Shown here piece after piece: positions 15,996 to 25,337 of a stretch of 64,000 nt of DNA. Below the pieces are notes generated by a model. That model saw only the letters and a program-made list of their open reading frames with translations, did no database searches and was not told where the DNA came from. Positions within the stretch are counted from its first letter, which is position 1; the number at the start of each line of letters is the position of its first letter. The position numbers were made by a program, and so were the translations under genes. Source of the stretch: Actinacidiphila epipremni (lineage in GTDB: Bacteria; Actinomycetota; Actinomycetes; Streptomycetales; Streptomycetaceae); assembly GCF_012034175.1 (NCBI RefSeq), contig NZ_JAATEJ010000023.1:62001-126000 (forward strand), written 5' to 3'.

Positions 15996-17030
15996 ATGAC
16001 CGACAGTGCCGCCGCGGGCGGGCTCGACGCGTTCATCGCCGGGCTGCCGAAGGCCGAGCTGCACGTCCACCACGTGGGGTCCGCCTCGCCGCGGATCGTC
16101 GCGGAGCTGGCCGCACGGCACCCCGGCTCGGCGGTGCCGGCCGATCCGGCGGCGCTCGCCGACTACTTCACCTTCCGGGACTTCGCGCACTTCATCGACG
16201 TCTACCTGTCGGTGGTGGACCTGATCCGCGACGCCGAGGACGTACGGCTGCTCACCTTCGAGGTGGCCCGCGACATGGCCCGGCAGAACGTGCGGTACGC
16301 CGAACTGACCGTCACCCCGTACAGCTCCACCCGGCGCGGCATCCCGGACCGGGAGTTCATGGCGGCGATCGAGGACGCCCGCAAGGCGGCGGAGTCCGAG
16401 CTGGGCGTGACCTTGCGGTGGTGCTTCGACATACCGGGCGAGGCGGGGCTGGCCTCGGCGGAGGAGACGGCGCGGCTCGCGGTGGACCTGCGGCCCGAGG
16501 GGCTGGTGTCGTTCGGGCTCGGCGGTCCGGAGATCGGGGTGCCCCGGCCGCAGTTCAAGCCGTACTTCGACCGGGCGCGGGCGGCCGGGCTGCACAGTGT
16601 GCCGCACGCCGGCGAGACGACCGGGCCCGAGACGGTGTGGGACGCGATCCGCGAGCTGGGCGCCGAGCGCATCGGGCACGGCACGAGCGCGGCGCGCGAC
16701 CCGCGGCTGCTGGAGCACCTGGCCGAGCACCGCATCCCGCTGGAGGTGTGCCCGACGTCCAACATCGCCACCCGGGCGGTCGCGACGCTGGAGGAGCACC
16801 CGATCCGGCGGATGGTCGAGGCGGGCGTGCTGGTGACCGTCAACACCGACGACCCGCCCATGTTCGGCACCGACCTCAACACCGAGTACGCGGTGGCCGC
16901 GCGGCTGCTGGAGCTGGACCACCTCGGGGTCGCGGCGCTGGCGAAGAACGCCGTGGAGGCGTCCTTCCTCGACGCGCCCGGCAAGGCGCGGCTGGCCGCC
17001 GAGATCGACGCGTACGCCGCCGCATGGTGA
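15996..17030 (+). CDS. Adenosine deaminase-fold enzyme, probably 6-aminodeoxyfutalosine deaminase
   Basis: A 344-residue TIM-barrel hydrolase of the adenosine deaminase family. Metal and substrate residues are visible: H23 and H25 in ELHVHHVGS, the catalytic pair in PHAGETTGPE, HG in RIGHGTSA, and the DD of VNTDDPPMFGT. True adenosine deaminases have HLDG where this protein has HHVG. In Streptomyces and Acidothermus, COG1816 members of this type (Sav2595, Acel0264) deaminate 6-aminodeoxyfutalosine in the futalosine route to menaquinone, and the same neighbourhood holds the S. avermitilis gene as I recall it. I therefore prefer that role; adenosine cannot be excluded. The start ATG follows AGGAGGAGG. 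The stop overlaps the next gene. Confidence 0.75.
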   Translation: MTDSAAAGGLDAFIAGLPKAELHVHHVGSASPRIVAELAARHPGSAVPADPAALADYFTFRDFAHFIDVYLSVVDLIRDAEDVRLLTFEVARDMARQNVRYAELTVTPYSSTRRGIPDREFMAAIEDARKAAESELGVTLRWCFDIPGEAGLASAEETARLAVDLRPEGLVSFGLGGPEIGVPRPQFKPYFDRARAAGLHSVPHAGETTGPETVWDAIRELGAERIGHGTSAARDPRLLEHLAEHRIPLEVCPTSNIATRAVATLEEHPIRRMVEAGVLVTVNTDDPPMFGTDLNTEYAVAARLLELDHLGVAALAKNAVEASFLDAPGKARLAAEIDAYAAAW

Positions 17031-17713
17031 CGCTCGTCGCCCACCGCGGCGACCCGTACGTCCACCGCGAGAACACCCTGCCGTCGGTGCGCTCGGCGCT
17101 GCTGAAGGGCGCGGACGCGGTCGAGGTGGATGTCCGGGTGACCCGCGACGGGGTGCCGGTGCTGCTGCACGACGCGACGCTGGACCGGCTGTGGGGGCAT
17201 GCCCGGGAGGTGCGGGCGATGACCTTCGACGAGGTCTTCGAGCGCACCGGCGGGCAGCTGCCGATGCTCGCCGACGCGCTCGCGGAGCTGGCCCGGCACC
17301 GGCACGGCCGGATGCTGCTGGACCTGACCGAGCCCGGGCAGGCCGCCCCGGCGCTCGCCGCGGTGGAGGCGGCGGGCCTGCGGGAGCGGGTCTACTACTG
17401 CGGCGAGAGCACCGCGATGCGGGCGGTGCGCGCCGCCGACCCGGCCGCGGAGATCGCGCTGACGTGGAAGACGTCGGCGCGGCCGGCGCCGAAGGTGCTC
17501 ACGGCGGTCGGACCGCGCTGGCTGAACCTGCGGTTCGGTCTTGTGGACGCCGCTGTCGTGGGCTTCGCGCGCGAGCAGGGCCTGCTGGTGGCGGCGTGGA
17601 CGGCGGACTGGCCGCCCTCGATGCGGCGGCTGCTGGCGCTCGGGGTGGACTCGATCACCACCAACCGCCTCACCGCGCTGCAGAAGGTCGTCGCCCGCCG
17701 CGGCCCAGGCTGA
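17024..17713 (+). CDS. Glycerophosphodiester phosphodiesterase-like protein
   Basis: A 229-residue TIM-barrel protein that cleaves glycerophosphodiesters to glycerol 3-phosphate and an alcohol. The catalytic marks are present: AHRGD at the start, the ENT of YVHRENTLPS, the metal pair EVDV and HDATLDR. The length is near the family minimum, with no signal peptide, so it is cytoplasmic. The ATG at 17024 lies inside the end of the deaminase gene (7-bp overlap in another frame), so the two are translated together; why a phosphodiesterase accompanies the deaminase is not evident. A bidirectional terminator follows. Confidence 0.85.
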   Translation: MVTLVAHRGDPYVHRENTLPSVRSALLKGADAVEVDVRVTRDGVPVLLHDATLDRLWGHAREVRAMTFDEVFERTGGQLPMLADALAELARHRHGRMLLDLTEPGQAAPALAAVEAAGLRERVYYCGESTAMRAVRAADPAAEIALTWKTSARPAPKVLTAVGPRWLNLRFGLVDAAVVGFAREQGLLVAAWTADWPPSMRRLLALGVDSITTNRLTALQKVVARRGPG

Positions 17714-17719
17714 GGACCC

Positions 17720-17764
17720 GGCGCGCCCGTTCCGCCGCCGTTCTCGTACGGACACGGGCGCGCC
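17720..17764. terminator. Bidirectional terminator
   Basis: A perfect 11-bp stem, GGCGCGCCCGT (17720-17730) with ACGGGCGCGCC (17754-17764), lies between two convergent genes and can serve both. Confidence 0.65.
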
Positions 17765-17776
17765 ACCGCCGGGGGG

Positions 17777-19210
17777 TCAGTCCAGCGACGTCATCACGTG
17801 CTTGATGCGGGTGTAGTCCTCGAAGCCGTAGCCGGACAGGTCCTTGCCGTAGCCGGACTTCTTGAAGCCGCCGTGCGGCATCTCGGCGACCAGCGGGATG
17901 TGGGTGTTGATCCACACGCAGCCGAAGTCCAGCCGCTTGGACATGCGCATGGCGCGGGCGTGGTCCTTGGTCCAGACCGACGACGCCAGGCCGTAGTCGG
18001 TGTCGTTGGCCCAGCCGACGGCCTGGTCCTCGTCGGTGAAGGACTGGACGGTGATGACCGGGCCGAAGACCTCCTGCTGGATGATCTCGTCGTCCTGGCG
18101 CAGGCCGGAGACGACGGTGGGGGCGAAGAAGTAGCCGATCTCGCCGACCCGGAAGCCGCCGGTCTCGACCTTGGCGTGGGCGGGCAGCCGGTCGATGAAG
18201 CCGGCGACGCGCTCCAGCTGGCCGGCGTTGTTGAGGGGGCCGTAGAGCACGTCCTCGTCGGCGGGCAGGCCGGTCTTGGTCTCCGCCGCGGCCTTGGTGA
18301 GGGCGGCGACGAACTCGGTGTGGACCGACTCGTGCACCAGGACGCGGGTGGCGGCCGTGCAGTCCTGGCCGGCGTTGAAGTAGCCGGCGACCGCGATGTC
18401 CTGGACGGCGCGCGGGATGTCGACGTCCTCGAAGACCACGACCGGGGCCTTGCCGCCCAGTTCCAGGTGGACGCGCTTGAGGTCGCGGGCGGCCGATTCC
18501 GCGACCTCCATGCCGGCGCGCACCGAGCCGGTGATGGAGGCCATCGCGGGCACCGGGTGCTCGACCATGAGGCGGCCGGTGTCGCGGTCGCCGCAGATGA
18601 CGTTGAAGACGCCCTTGGGCAGGAACTCGGCCATGATCTCCGCGAGCAGCACGGTGGAGGCCGGGGTGGTGTCCGAGGGCTTGAGCACGACCGTGTTGCC
18701 CGCGGCGATGGCCGGGGCGAACTTCCACACCGCCATCATCATCGGGTAGTTCCACGGCGCGACCTGGGCGCACACCCCGACCGGCTCGCGGCGCACGAAG
18801 GACGTCAGGCCGTCCATGTACTCCCCCGCGGAGCGGCCCTCCAGCATGCGGGCGGCGCCGGCGAAGAAGCGGATCTGGTCGACCATGGGCGGGATCTCCT
18901 CGCTCATGGTCAGGCCGACGGGCTTGCCCGTGTTCCGGCTCTCCGCCGCGACCAGCTCCTCGGCGCGGGCCTCGACCGCGTCGGCGATCTTCAGCAGCGC
19001 CTTCTGCCGGTCGGACGGCGTGGTGTCCCGCCAGCCGGGGAACGCGGCGGCGGCAGCGGCCATCGCCGCGTCGACGTCGGCGGCGCCGGACAGCGGGGCG
19101 GTCGCGTACGCCTCGCCCGTCGTCGGGTCGACCACCTGGGTGGTCCGGCCGTCGGCGGCCGGGCGGAAGTCCCCGTCGATGTGGTTGTGCAGAATTCGCA
19201 GGTCGGTCAC
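17777..19210 (-). CDS. Gamma-aminobutyraldehyde dehydrogenase
   Basis: A 477-residue aldehyde dehydrogenase of the PatD type, oxidising 4-aminobutyraldehyde from putrescine to GABA. Marks: [13 protein letters not shown] at the cofactor site, [16 protein letters not shown]-like segment with the base Glu, and C284 in [11 protein letters not shown], where DCTA is usual for the aminobutyraldehyde group. GTG 19210 is chosen because GGGAG lies 8 nt upstream. The gene faces away from an Lrp regulator and an aminotransferase; together with GabT they give a path from putrescine to succinate semialdehyde. The 204-bp divergent gap holds an inverted repeat that may bind the regulator. Confidence 0.85.
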   Translation of the reverse strand: MTDLRILHNHIDGDFRPAADGRTTQVVDPTTGEAYATAPLSGAADVDAAMAAAAAAFPGWRDTTPSDRQKALLKIADAVEARAEELVAAESRNTGKPVGLTMSEEIPPMVDQIRFFAGAARMLEGRSAGEYMDGLTSFVRREPVGVCAQVAPWNYPMMMAVWKFAPAIAAGNTVVLKPSDTTPASTVLLAEIMAEFLPKGVFNVICGDRDTGRLMVEHPVPAMASITGSVRAGMEVAESAARDLKRVHLELGGKAPVVVFEDVDIPRAVQDIAVAGYFNAGQDCTAATRVLVHESVHTEFVAALTKAAAETKTGLPADEDVLYGPLNNAGQLERVAGFIDRLPAHAKVETGGFRVGEIGYFFAPTVVSGLRQDDEIIQQEVFGPVITVQSFTDEDQAVGWANDTDYGLASSVWTKDHARAMRMSKRLDFGCVWINTHIPLVAEMPHGGFKKSGYGKDLSGYGFEDYTRIKHVMTSLD

Positions 19211-19260
19211 GACGATTGCTCCCTGGTCGTCCGGATCGTGCTGCTGTGTCGGTTGTCCAC

Positions 19261-19272
19261 GTGTCGAGACAC
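19261..19272. promoter_or_regulatory. Inverted repeat GTGTC-GA-GACAC, candidate operator
   Basis: A perfect 5+5 inverted repeat, with a further GTGTC one turn away at 19246, lies in the divergent gap about 50 bp upstream of the aldehyde dehydrogenase start and 143 bp from the Lrp start. Autoregulation and control by the Lrp protein is a reasonable guess. Confidence 0.4.
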
Positions 19273-19414
19273 CACCCAGCCTAACCGGAGCACTGCGGGA
19301 TCCGACATACCCGCCCCCCGATGACAACCGAATCAGTGAACAATGCTCGGCATAGCCACGGATTTCATCGTACGAAGCTTGCGGGACCGACGACCTGTCC
19401 TGCACAGTGGTCGG

Positions 19415-19891
19415 GTGGCCACACGTGACACGACCGGCGGGCACCCGGCGATAGACGCGGTGTCGAAGGCGATCATCGAGCAGCTGATGGAGGACGGGCG
19501 GCGCCCGTACGCGGCCATAGGCAAGGCCGTGGGCCTGTCCGAGGCGGCGGTGCGGCAGCGTGTGCAGAAGCTGCTCGACCAGGGCGTCATGCAGATCGTC
19601 GCGGTGACCGACCCGCTCACCATCGGCTTCTGCCGGCAGGCCATGGTCGGCATCAAGGTCGAGGGCGACATCGACCCGGTCGCCGACGCCCTGGCGGAGT
19701 TCGACGAGGTCGAGTACGTGGTCGTCACCGCGGGCTCCTTCGACCTGCTCGCGGAGATCCTCTGCGAGGACGACGACCACCTGCTGGAGCTGATCAACAA
19801 GCGGATCCGCGCGCTGCCGGGCGTGCGGTCCACCGAGAGCTTCGTCTACCTCAAGCTTCGCAAGCAGACCTACACCTGGGGAACCAGATAG
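19415..19891 (+). CDS. Lrp/AsnC-family transcriptional regulator
   Basis: A 158-residue regulator with an N-terminal helix-turn-helix (about residues 14-60: [20 protein letters not shown], then [20 protein letters not shown]) and a C-terminal RAM/AsnC ligand domain that makes oligomers ([10 protein letters not shown] to the C-terminus). It probably senses an amino acid or amine and controls the flanking dehydrogenase and aminotransferase genes. GTG 19415 gives the usual family length; ATG 19343 would add 24 residues with no homology look. The stop is 2 nt before the aminotransferase start, so the two form an operon. Confidence 0.85.
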   Translation: MATRDTTGGHPAIDAVSKAIIEQLMEDGRRPYAAIGKAVGLSEAAVRQRVQKLLDQGVMQIVAVTDPLTIGFCRQAMVGIKVEGDIDPVADALAEFDEVEYVVVTAGSFDLLAEILCEDDDHLLELINKRIRALPGVRSTESFVYLKLRKQTYTWGTR

Positions 19892-19893
19892 CC

Positions 19894-21255
19894 ATGAGCG
19901 CAGATCTGTCGAAGACGGCGTACGACCACCTGTGGATGCACTTCTCCCGGATGGCGGACTGGGCGGACACCCCCGTGCCGACCATCGTGCGCGGCGAGGG
20001 CGCGTACATTTACGACGACCGCGGGCGGCGCTGCATCGACGGGCTGTCCGGGCTGTTCGTGGTCAACGCCGGGCACGGGCGGCGCGAGCTCGCCGAGACC
20101 GCGGCGCGGCAGGCCGCGGAGCTGGCGTACTTCCCCGTGTGGGGGTACGCGCACCCGCGGGCCGTGGAACTGGCCGAGCGGCTGGCGCACCTGGCGCCGG
20201 GCGACCTGGACAAGGTCTTCTTCACCACCGGTGGCGGCGAGGCCGTCGAGACGGCGTGGAAACTGGCCAAGCAGTATCACAAGCTCACCGGCAACCCGGG
20301 AAAGTACAAGGTCATCTCCCGGGCCGTCGCCTACCACGGCACCCCGCACGGGGCGCTGTCCATCACCGGGCTGCCCGCGCTCAAGGCGCCGTTCGAGCCG
20401 CTGGTGCCCGGCGCGTTCAAGGTGCCCAACACCAACATCTACCGGGCGCCGGTGCACGGCGACGACCCGGAGGCGTTCGGCCGCTGGGCCGCCGACCAGA
20501 TCGAGCAGCAGATCCTCTTCGAGGGCCCCGACACCGTCGCCGCGGTCTTCCTGGAGCCGGTGCAGAACGCCGGCGGCTGCTTCCCGCCGCCGCCCGGCTA
20601 TTTCCCGCGGGTGCGGGAGATCTGCGACCGGTACGGCGTGCTGCTCGTCTCCGACGAGGTGATCTGCGCCTTCGGCCGGCTCGGCACGACCTTCGGCTGC
20701 CAGAAGTTCGGCTATGTGCCGGACATGATCACCTGTGCCAAGGGCATGACGTCCGGCTACTCCCCGATCGGCGCGTGCATCGTCTCCGACCGGGTGGCCG
20801 AGCCCTTCTACCGCGCCGGCACCAGTTTCCTGCACGGCTACACCTTCGGCGGCCACCCGGTCTCCGCGGCGGTCGCACTGGCCAACCTCGACCTCTTCGA
20901 CCGCGAGGAGCTCAACCAGGGGGTGCTCGACCGCGAGGCGGACTTCCTCGCGACGCTGAGCCGGCTGCGCGACCTGCCGATCGTCGGCGATGTGCGCGGC
21001 AACGGCTTCTTCTACGGCATCGAGCTGGTCAAGGACAAGGCGACCAAGGAGACCTTCACCGAGGAGGAGACCGAGCGGGTCCTGTACGGCTTCCTGTCCC
21101 GCGCGCTGTTCGAGAACGGGCTCTACTGCCGCGCCGACGACCGCGGCGACCCAGTGGTGCAGCTGGCGCCGCCGCTGATCGCCGAACAGGGGCTCTTCGA
21201 CGAGATCGAGGCGATCCTGCGGGAGGTGCTGACGCAGGCGTGGGCGAAGCTGTGA
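19894..21255 (+). CDS. Class III aminotransferase, likely polyamine or omega-amino acid:pyruvate type
   Basis: A 453-residue PLP enzyme. The Schiff-base lysine is K283 in [23 protein letters not shown] holds the pyridine-binding Asp, and [11 protein letters not shown] near the start plus [11 protein letters not shown] are typical of the omega-aminotransferase/pyruvate group rather than of GabT. With the aminobutyraldehyde dehydrogenase across the gap it likely deaminates putrescine or another diamine to an aminoaldehyde. The ATG is 2 nt after the Lrp gene. Beta-alanine or taurine as donor is an alternative, and mmsA nearby could take the semialdehyde formed from beta-alanine. Confidence 0.85.
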   Translation: MSADLSKTAYDHLWMHFSRMADWADTPVPTIVRGEGAYIYDDRGRRCIDGLSGLFVVNAGHGRRELAETAARQAAELAYFPVWGYAHPRAVELAERLAHLAPGDLDKVFFTTGGGEAVETAWKLAKQYHKLTGNPGKYKVISRAVAYHGTPHGALSITGLPALKAPFEPLVPGAFKVPNTNIYRAPVHGDDPEAFGRWAADQIEQQILFEGPDTVAAVFLEPVQNAGGCFPPPPGYFPRVREICDRYGVLLVSDEVICAFGRLGTTFGCQKFGYVPDMITCAKGMTSGYSPIGACIVSDRVAEPFYRAGTSFLHGYTFGGHPVSAAVALANLDLFDREELNQGVLDREADFLATLSRLRDLPIVGDVRGNGFFYGIELVKDKATKETFTEEETERVLYGFLSRALFENGLYCRADDRGDPVVQLAPPLIAEQGLFDEIEAILREVLTQAWAKL

Positions 21256-21493
21256 GAGCCGGGCGCCGGTAGGGCGCAGGTCGCGGGCTCCCGCGCCGCT
21301 CACCCGGACGGCCTGCGACCGGGCGCCGGGCGCCGCTCACCCGAACGGACGGATCGGCGGCTCCGGCCGCCGCGCCTGCGGGCCTGACCGGCCGCGGCGT
21401 GCCTACCGTGCCGGGGAGTGACCGCCCACCCCGGCGCCCGCGGCGCACCGCCGCCGCCCGCCCGCCGGGGACGACCCGCGGAGGAACGACGGC

Positions 21494-22222
21494 ATGGTGG
21501 CCCCGCCCGACAACGACGTGCTCTTCGCCCGCTCCCTGCGCCACTCGTACCGGGGCTCACCGGCCCTGCTCGGCGTCACCGTCGGCGTGCGCCGGGGAGA
21601 GATCCTCGGCGTGGTCGGCCCCCGCGGATCGGGCAAGACGACGCTGCTGCGCTGCCTGTCCGGGCAGATCACGCCCGACGAGGGCGAGGTGTGGTTCGAC
21701 GCCGCGCCCGTGCACACGATGCCCGAGGCCGCCCGCGACCAGCTGCGGCGCGAGCGCTTCGGCTGGGTCGGCAGCGAGCCGCAGCTGCTGCCGGAGTTGA
21801 CGGCGTGGGAGAACGCCGCCCTGCCGCTGCTGATGCGCGGGGTACGGTCGCGGGCGGCGCGCGGCCAGGCCCAGGAGTGGCTGGAGCGCCTCGACATCGG
21901 CGCCGCCGCCCGCAAGCACCCCGGGGCGCTGCTCCAGGCGGAACGGCAGCGCGTGGCGGTGGCGCGCGCGCTGGTCGGCGTGCCCGCGGTGGTCTTCGCC
22001 GACGACCCGGCCGCGCCGCTGCACCACGCCGACCGGGCGCAGGTGCTGCGGACCCTCGCCAGCGCGGCCCGCTCCCACGGCATGACGGTGGTCCTGACCG
22101 GTACCGACCCGGACACCGCCCGCTTCACCGACCGCGCCCTGACCCTCCGCGACGGCCACGCCGGCACCCCCGCGCCCCTGCGCGACCCCGAGCCCACCGA
22201 CCCGACGCCGGCCAACGCATGA
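21494..22222 (+). CDS. ABC transporter-like ATPase with degenerate motifs
   Basis: A 242-residue LolD/MacB-sized ABC ATPase. Walker A is intact (GPRGSGKTT) but the signature LSGGQ is replaced by LLQAERQRVAVARAL, and Walker B ends VVFADDPAAP, so the catalytic Glu is missing (DDP in place of DEP); the switch His is also not evident (VVLTGTDPD). ATP binding is likely but hydrolysis should be weak. The most likely partner is the membrane protein starting at 22539, although 316 bp separate them. The ATG at 21494 follows GGAGGAACGACGGC. Substrate unknown; relatives of this type export lipoproteins, peptides or control cell-wall enzymes. Confidence 0.7.
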   Translation: MVAPPDNDVLFARSLRHSYRGSPALLGVTVGVRRGEILGVVGPRGSGKTTLLRCLSGQITPDEGEVWFDAAPVHTMPEAARDQLRRERFGWVGSEPQLLPELTAWENAALPLLMRGVRSRAARGQAQEWLERLDIGAAARKHPGALLQAERQRVAVARALVGVPAVVFADDPAAPLHHADRAQVLRTLASAARSHGMTVVLTGTDPDTARFTDRALTLRDGHAGTPAPLRDPEPTDPTPANA

Positions 22223-22538
22223 CCGCCCGCCGCGCCCCCGGCCGCCCCCTGACACCGACGGGCCACCCCCGCACGGCCCGGCCCCGCGCAGCCGCCCCCG
22301 GGGCCGTGCGCGCCGCCCGTACAACCGCCGCACCATGCCGCCCCGGCCGCCGGACGGCTCCGCCCGGCGCACACGGCGCCCGACCCGTGCCGCCCCGCAC
22401 CGGCGCACCTGCGGCCGGGCGCCACGCCCGTACGCCCGCCGCCGCATGCCGTGCCGCCAGGCGCTCCCGCCGGGACGGCGGCGCAATGTGCCGCGTGGCC
22501 CGGGCTTCGATCCTGCGTACCCGACCGGAGGTCGTGTC
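22223..22538. other. C-rich gap inside the ABC-like pair
   Basis: 316 bp with very strong cytosine bias on the plus strand and no codon pattern in any frame. It contains a GGAGG ribosome binding site at 22527-22531 for the next gene and little else that I can identify. Confidence 0.5.
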
Positions 22539-23660
22539 GTGCTGAGCTGGCGGATGGTGCGCGGGGCGCGGATCGGGGCCATGGGGCGGTGGCTCCTGGT
22601 GGTGGCCGCCGCGGGCGGCACGGGGATGCTGCTGCTCTCGGCGCTCGGGTGGGCGCTGGGGCACGCGCAGCCCGGGGCGAGCGCCGAGGTGCGGCTGGTG
22701 TGGTGCGCGGTGCCGGTCGCGATGACGGTGCAGGTGGCCGCCATGGTGGGGCTCGCGCAGCCGCTGGGCTGGCCGGGCTCCGGGCTCGCCGGGGTCGGGC
22801 TCGGCCGCAAGGCGACGCTGCTGATCGGCGCGGCGGGCACCGCCCTGGCGTGCGCGCTCGGGTCCGCGCTGGCCCTGCTGCTCTTCCTGTACCTGCGCGG
22901 CGACCTCGGCGGTGTGCCGTACACCGGCTCCGCCGCCGGTGTGCTGGGCGCCGGGCACCGGCTGCCGGCCGCGGGCGCCGGGACGCTGCTCGCCGTCGTG
23001 CCGCTGGGCGCCGCCGCGGCCGTGGCGGCGCGGGTGTGGCAGCCGCCGGCGCCGGCGCCGGGCGCGGGACCCGCGGGGCTGCCGTGGGGTGTCGCGCTGA
23101 CCGCCGTGGGGCTCGCGGTGCAGGTGGCCGCGCCGCACGGCGACGCGCTGCCGCTGCCGAGCGGCCTGGGCTCGGTGTCCGCGGCGACAGTCGCCGGCTG
23201 GGTCGTCGCCTCCGCGGGGATGGTGGTCGCGGGGCCGGGGCTGGTGTTCCTGTGCGGCCGGCTGCTGGCCCTGCACCGGCCGGGCGCACTGCGGCTGCTG
23301 TCCGGGCGGGCGCTCCAGCAGGAGGCCCGCAGGATCGGCCGCCCGCTGGGCCTGCTGTGCGCGACGGCGACCGCGACGCTCGCGGCGTACGACCTCCAGC
23401 ACGGCTCTGGCCACCGGCTCGGGCCGCTCACGACGTTCGCCGCGGCGCTGGTCGGGGTGTGCGTGCTGGCCGTCGCCGGCACGGCCCTGGTGGAGGTCGC
23501 GAGCGCCCGCGGCAGGTCCGTCGCGGCGCTGCGCGACATCGGTGCCTCCCCGGCGCTGCTGCGGGGCGCGCTGGCCCTGCGTACGGGCGTGGTGCTGGCG
23601 GTCGCGGTGCCGCTGACGGCGGTGGTCGCGGCGTTCGCGACCGTACCGGCGACACGGTGA
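22539..23660 (+). CDS. Multi-pass membrane protein, FtsX-like permease half
   Basis: A 373-residue membrane protein with about nine hydrophobic segments (for example WLLVVAAAGGTGMLLLSALG near residue 15 and GVALTAVGLAVQVAA near 190). Near the C-terminus the segment SVAALRDIGASPALLRGALALRTGVV resembles the end of FtsX-like permeases (R-x-IGAS). GTG 22539 is preceded by GGAGG at 7 nt. I infer that it works with the degenerate ATPase gene upstream. No large extracellular MacB-type domain is present. The product class is clear, the transported molecule is not. Confidence 0.6.
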   Translation: MLSWRMVRGARIGAMGRWLLVVAAAGGTGMLLLSALGWALGHAQPGASAEVRLVWCAVPVAMTVQVAAMVGLAQPLGWPGSGLAGVGLGRKATLLIGAAGTALACALGSALALLLFLYLRGDLGGVPYTGSAAGVLGAGHRLPAAGAGTLLAVVPLGAAAAVAARVWQPPAPAPGAGPAGLPWGVALTAVGLAVQVAAPHGDALPLPSGLGSVSAATVAGWVVASAGMVVAGPGLVFLCGRLLALHRPGALRLLSGRALQQEARRIGRPLGLLCATATATLAAYDLQHGSGHRLGPLTTFAAALVGVCVLAVAGTALVEVASARGRSVAALRDIGASPALLRGALALRTGVVLAVAVPLTAVVAAFATVPATR

Positions 23661-23694
23661 CCGGGTGAGGGGCCCGGCGGGCTATGGTGCCGCC

Positions 23695-24810
23695 ATGCCC
23701 GCCGACAGCACTCCCCCGCCCGCACGCGAGATCGAGACCCTTGAGGAGTTCGACCGGATCGCGCTGACCGGCTCCTTCGCCGGATACCGCGTCCAGGCCG
23801 TGGACCTGACGGACCGTACGTTCGCGCTGCTGGTCGCCGACACCACGCAGGCGGTCTTCCTCGGCTGCCCGATGGAGCCGCAGGCGCTCGCGCACGTACG
23901 GGCCGGCGGCGCGCTGGTCTTCCCGCCGGTGCCGCACCTGCCCTTCGACCCCTACCGGGCCACGCTCTACAGCCCCGCCGAGCTGTACGCGGACCTCGCC
24001 GTCGCCGGCTACGAGCACACCCCGGACGCCCGCTCGTACGACTGGTTCACGCAGACCGCCGCGGGCGGCGACATACTCGCCTCGATGCTGCGCTCCATCC
24101 ACGACGACGCGGTGACCGACGCCCTGGACGAGCACCTGGCCGGGGCGCGGGTGGTCGGCGTGATGGGCGGCCACGCCATGAAGCGCGGCACCGACGCCTA
24201 CGCGGGCGCCGCCCGGCTCGGCCGGGACCTGGCCCGCGCGGGCATGACGGTGGCGACCGGCGGCGGGCCCGGCGCGATGGAGGCGGCGAACTTCGGCGCC
24301 TACGCCGCGCCGCACGAGGACGTGATGCTCGGCAAGGCGCTGTCGGTGCTCGCCGGGGTGCCGTCCTTCCGGCCCTCGGTCGGGGCGTGGGCGGCGGCGG
24401 CCTTCGAGGTGCGCGAGCGCTGGCCGGAGGGCGGCTCGTCGCTGGGCGTGCCGACGTGGTTCTACGGGCACGAGCCGCCGAACGCCTTCGCTTCGCATAT
24501 TGCGAAGTTCTTCGCCAATTCCGTCCGCGAGGACACCTTGCTGGCGCGCTGCAACTCCGGCGTGGTCTTCCTGCCGGGCGCGGCGGGCACGGTGCAGGAG
24601 ATCTTCGAGGCGGCGACACCGAACTACTACGCCTCGCGGGGCGAGCCGACGCCCATGGTGCTGGTGGACCGGCACCACTGGACCGAGGAGCTGCCGGCCT
24701 GGCCGCTGCTGAGCGCGCTGGCCCGCGACCACGCGATGGCCTGGCGCATCACGCTGGTGGAGTCGGTGACCGAGGTGCCGGGCGCGCTGGCGCGGCTGGA
24801 GGAGAAGTGA
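23695..24810 (+). CDS. LOG-family (Rossmann-fold nucleotide-binding) protein
   Basis: A 371-residue protein whose second half holds the lysine decarboxylase-like/LOG fold: VVGVMGGHAMKRG, GGGPGAMEAANFGA and PGAAGTVQEIFEA, a variant of the PGGxGTxxE site. LOG enzymes hydrolyse nucleoside 5'-monophosphates such as cytokinin ribotides; the long N-terminal domain (about 150 residues) marks a different subgroup whose substrate is unknown. TATGGT at 23683 lies 7-12 nt before the ATG, so the message may be leaderless. A hairpin shared with the convergent VOC gene follows. Confidence 0.75.
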   Translation: MPADSTPPPAREIETLEEFDRIALTGSFAGYRVQAVDLTDRTFALLVADTTQAVFLGCPMEPQALAHVRAGGALVFPPVPHLPFDPYRATLYSPAELYADLAVAGYEHTPDARSYDWFTQTAAGGDILASMLRSIHDDAVTDALDEHLAGARVVGVMGGHAMKRGTDAYAGAARLGRDLARAGMTVATGGGPGAMEAANFGAYAAPHEDVMLGKALSVLAGVPSFRPSVGAWAAAAFEVRERWPEGGSSLGVPTWFYGHEPPNAFASHIAKFFANSVREDTLLARCNSGVVFLPGAAGTVQEIFEAATPNYYASRGEPTPMVLVDRHHWTEELPAWPLLSALARDHAMAWRITLVESVTEVPGALARLEEK

Positions 24811-24825
24811 CCCCGGGCGGCCCGG

Positions 24826-24850
24826 GGGCGGCAGCCGGGCGTTGCCGCCC
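24826..24850. terminator. Bidirectional hairpin between convergent genes
   Basis: GGGCGGCA (24826-24833) pairs with TGCCGCCC (24843-24850) across a 9-nt loop, between the LOG and VOC genes, which end toward each other. Confidence 0.55.
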
Positions 24851-24860
24851 GGGCCGCTGA

Positions 24861-25337
24861 TCAGGCGGCGTCGGCGGCGGCCTCCAGCTCCGCGATCACC
24901 AGCTTCTTCATGCCCAGCATGGCCTTGACGGCGGCCTGGGACCGGTTCTGGTCCGGGTCGGCGATCAGCTGGTTGAGCCGGTCCGGGACGATCTGCCAGG
25001 ACAGGCCGTAGGGGTCCTTCAGCCAGCCGCAGGGGCCCTCCTCGCCGCCGTTGGCGGTGAGCGCCGTCCACAGCCGGTCGACCTCCTCCTGGGAGTCGCA
25101 GTCGACGCTCAGCGAGACGGCCTCGTTGAAGGTGAACTCCGGGCCGCCGTTGAGCGCGAGGAAGCGCTGCCCGCCGAGCTCGAACTCCACGATCATCACG
25201 CTGCCGGGCGTGCCGGGGCCGGCCTCGCCGTAGTGCTGGACGTTGATGACGCGGGAGTCCTGGAACAGCGAGGTGTACAGGGCCACCGCCTCCTCGGCCT
25301 GGTCGTCGTACCAGAGGAATGTGGTGATCTTCTGCAT
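24861..25337 (-). CDS. VOC-superfamily (PhnB/3-dmu-9_3-mt-like) protein
   Basis: A 158-residue protein of the glyoxalase/bleomycin-resistance fold in the PhnB-like subgroup. It begins MQKITTFLWYDDQAEEAV and shows the second motif ALNGGPEFTFNEAVSL and the metal-edge segment GWLKDPYGLSWQIVP. The C-terminal tail KAMLGMKKLVIAELEAA is family-typical. Enzymatic roles differ widely in this group, and none can be chosen here. The start ATG 25337 has GGAG 8 nt upstream. It is a single gene between convergent terminators and the thi operon. Confidence 0.8.
   Translation of the reverse strand: MQKITTFLWYDDQAEEAVALYTSLFQDSRVINVQHYGEAGPGTPGSVMIVEFELGGQRFLALNGGPEFTFNEAVSLSVDCDSQEEVDRLWTALTANGGEEGPCGWLKDPYGLSWQIVPDRLNQLIADPDQNRSQAAVKAMLGMKKLVIAELEAAADAA

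Noticed and set aside
2156-19261. TTGTCCACG words (2156-2164 and 19253-19261) as Streptomyces DnaA boxes
   Set aside because: Each is single, has one mismatch to TTGTCCACA, and they share no flanking sequence with each other or with the 30-bp element.
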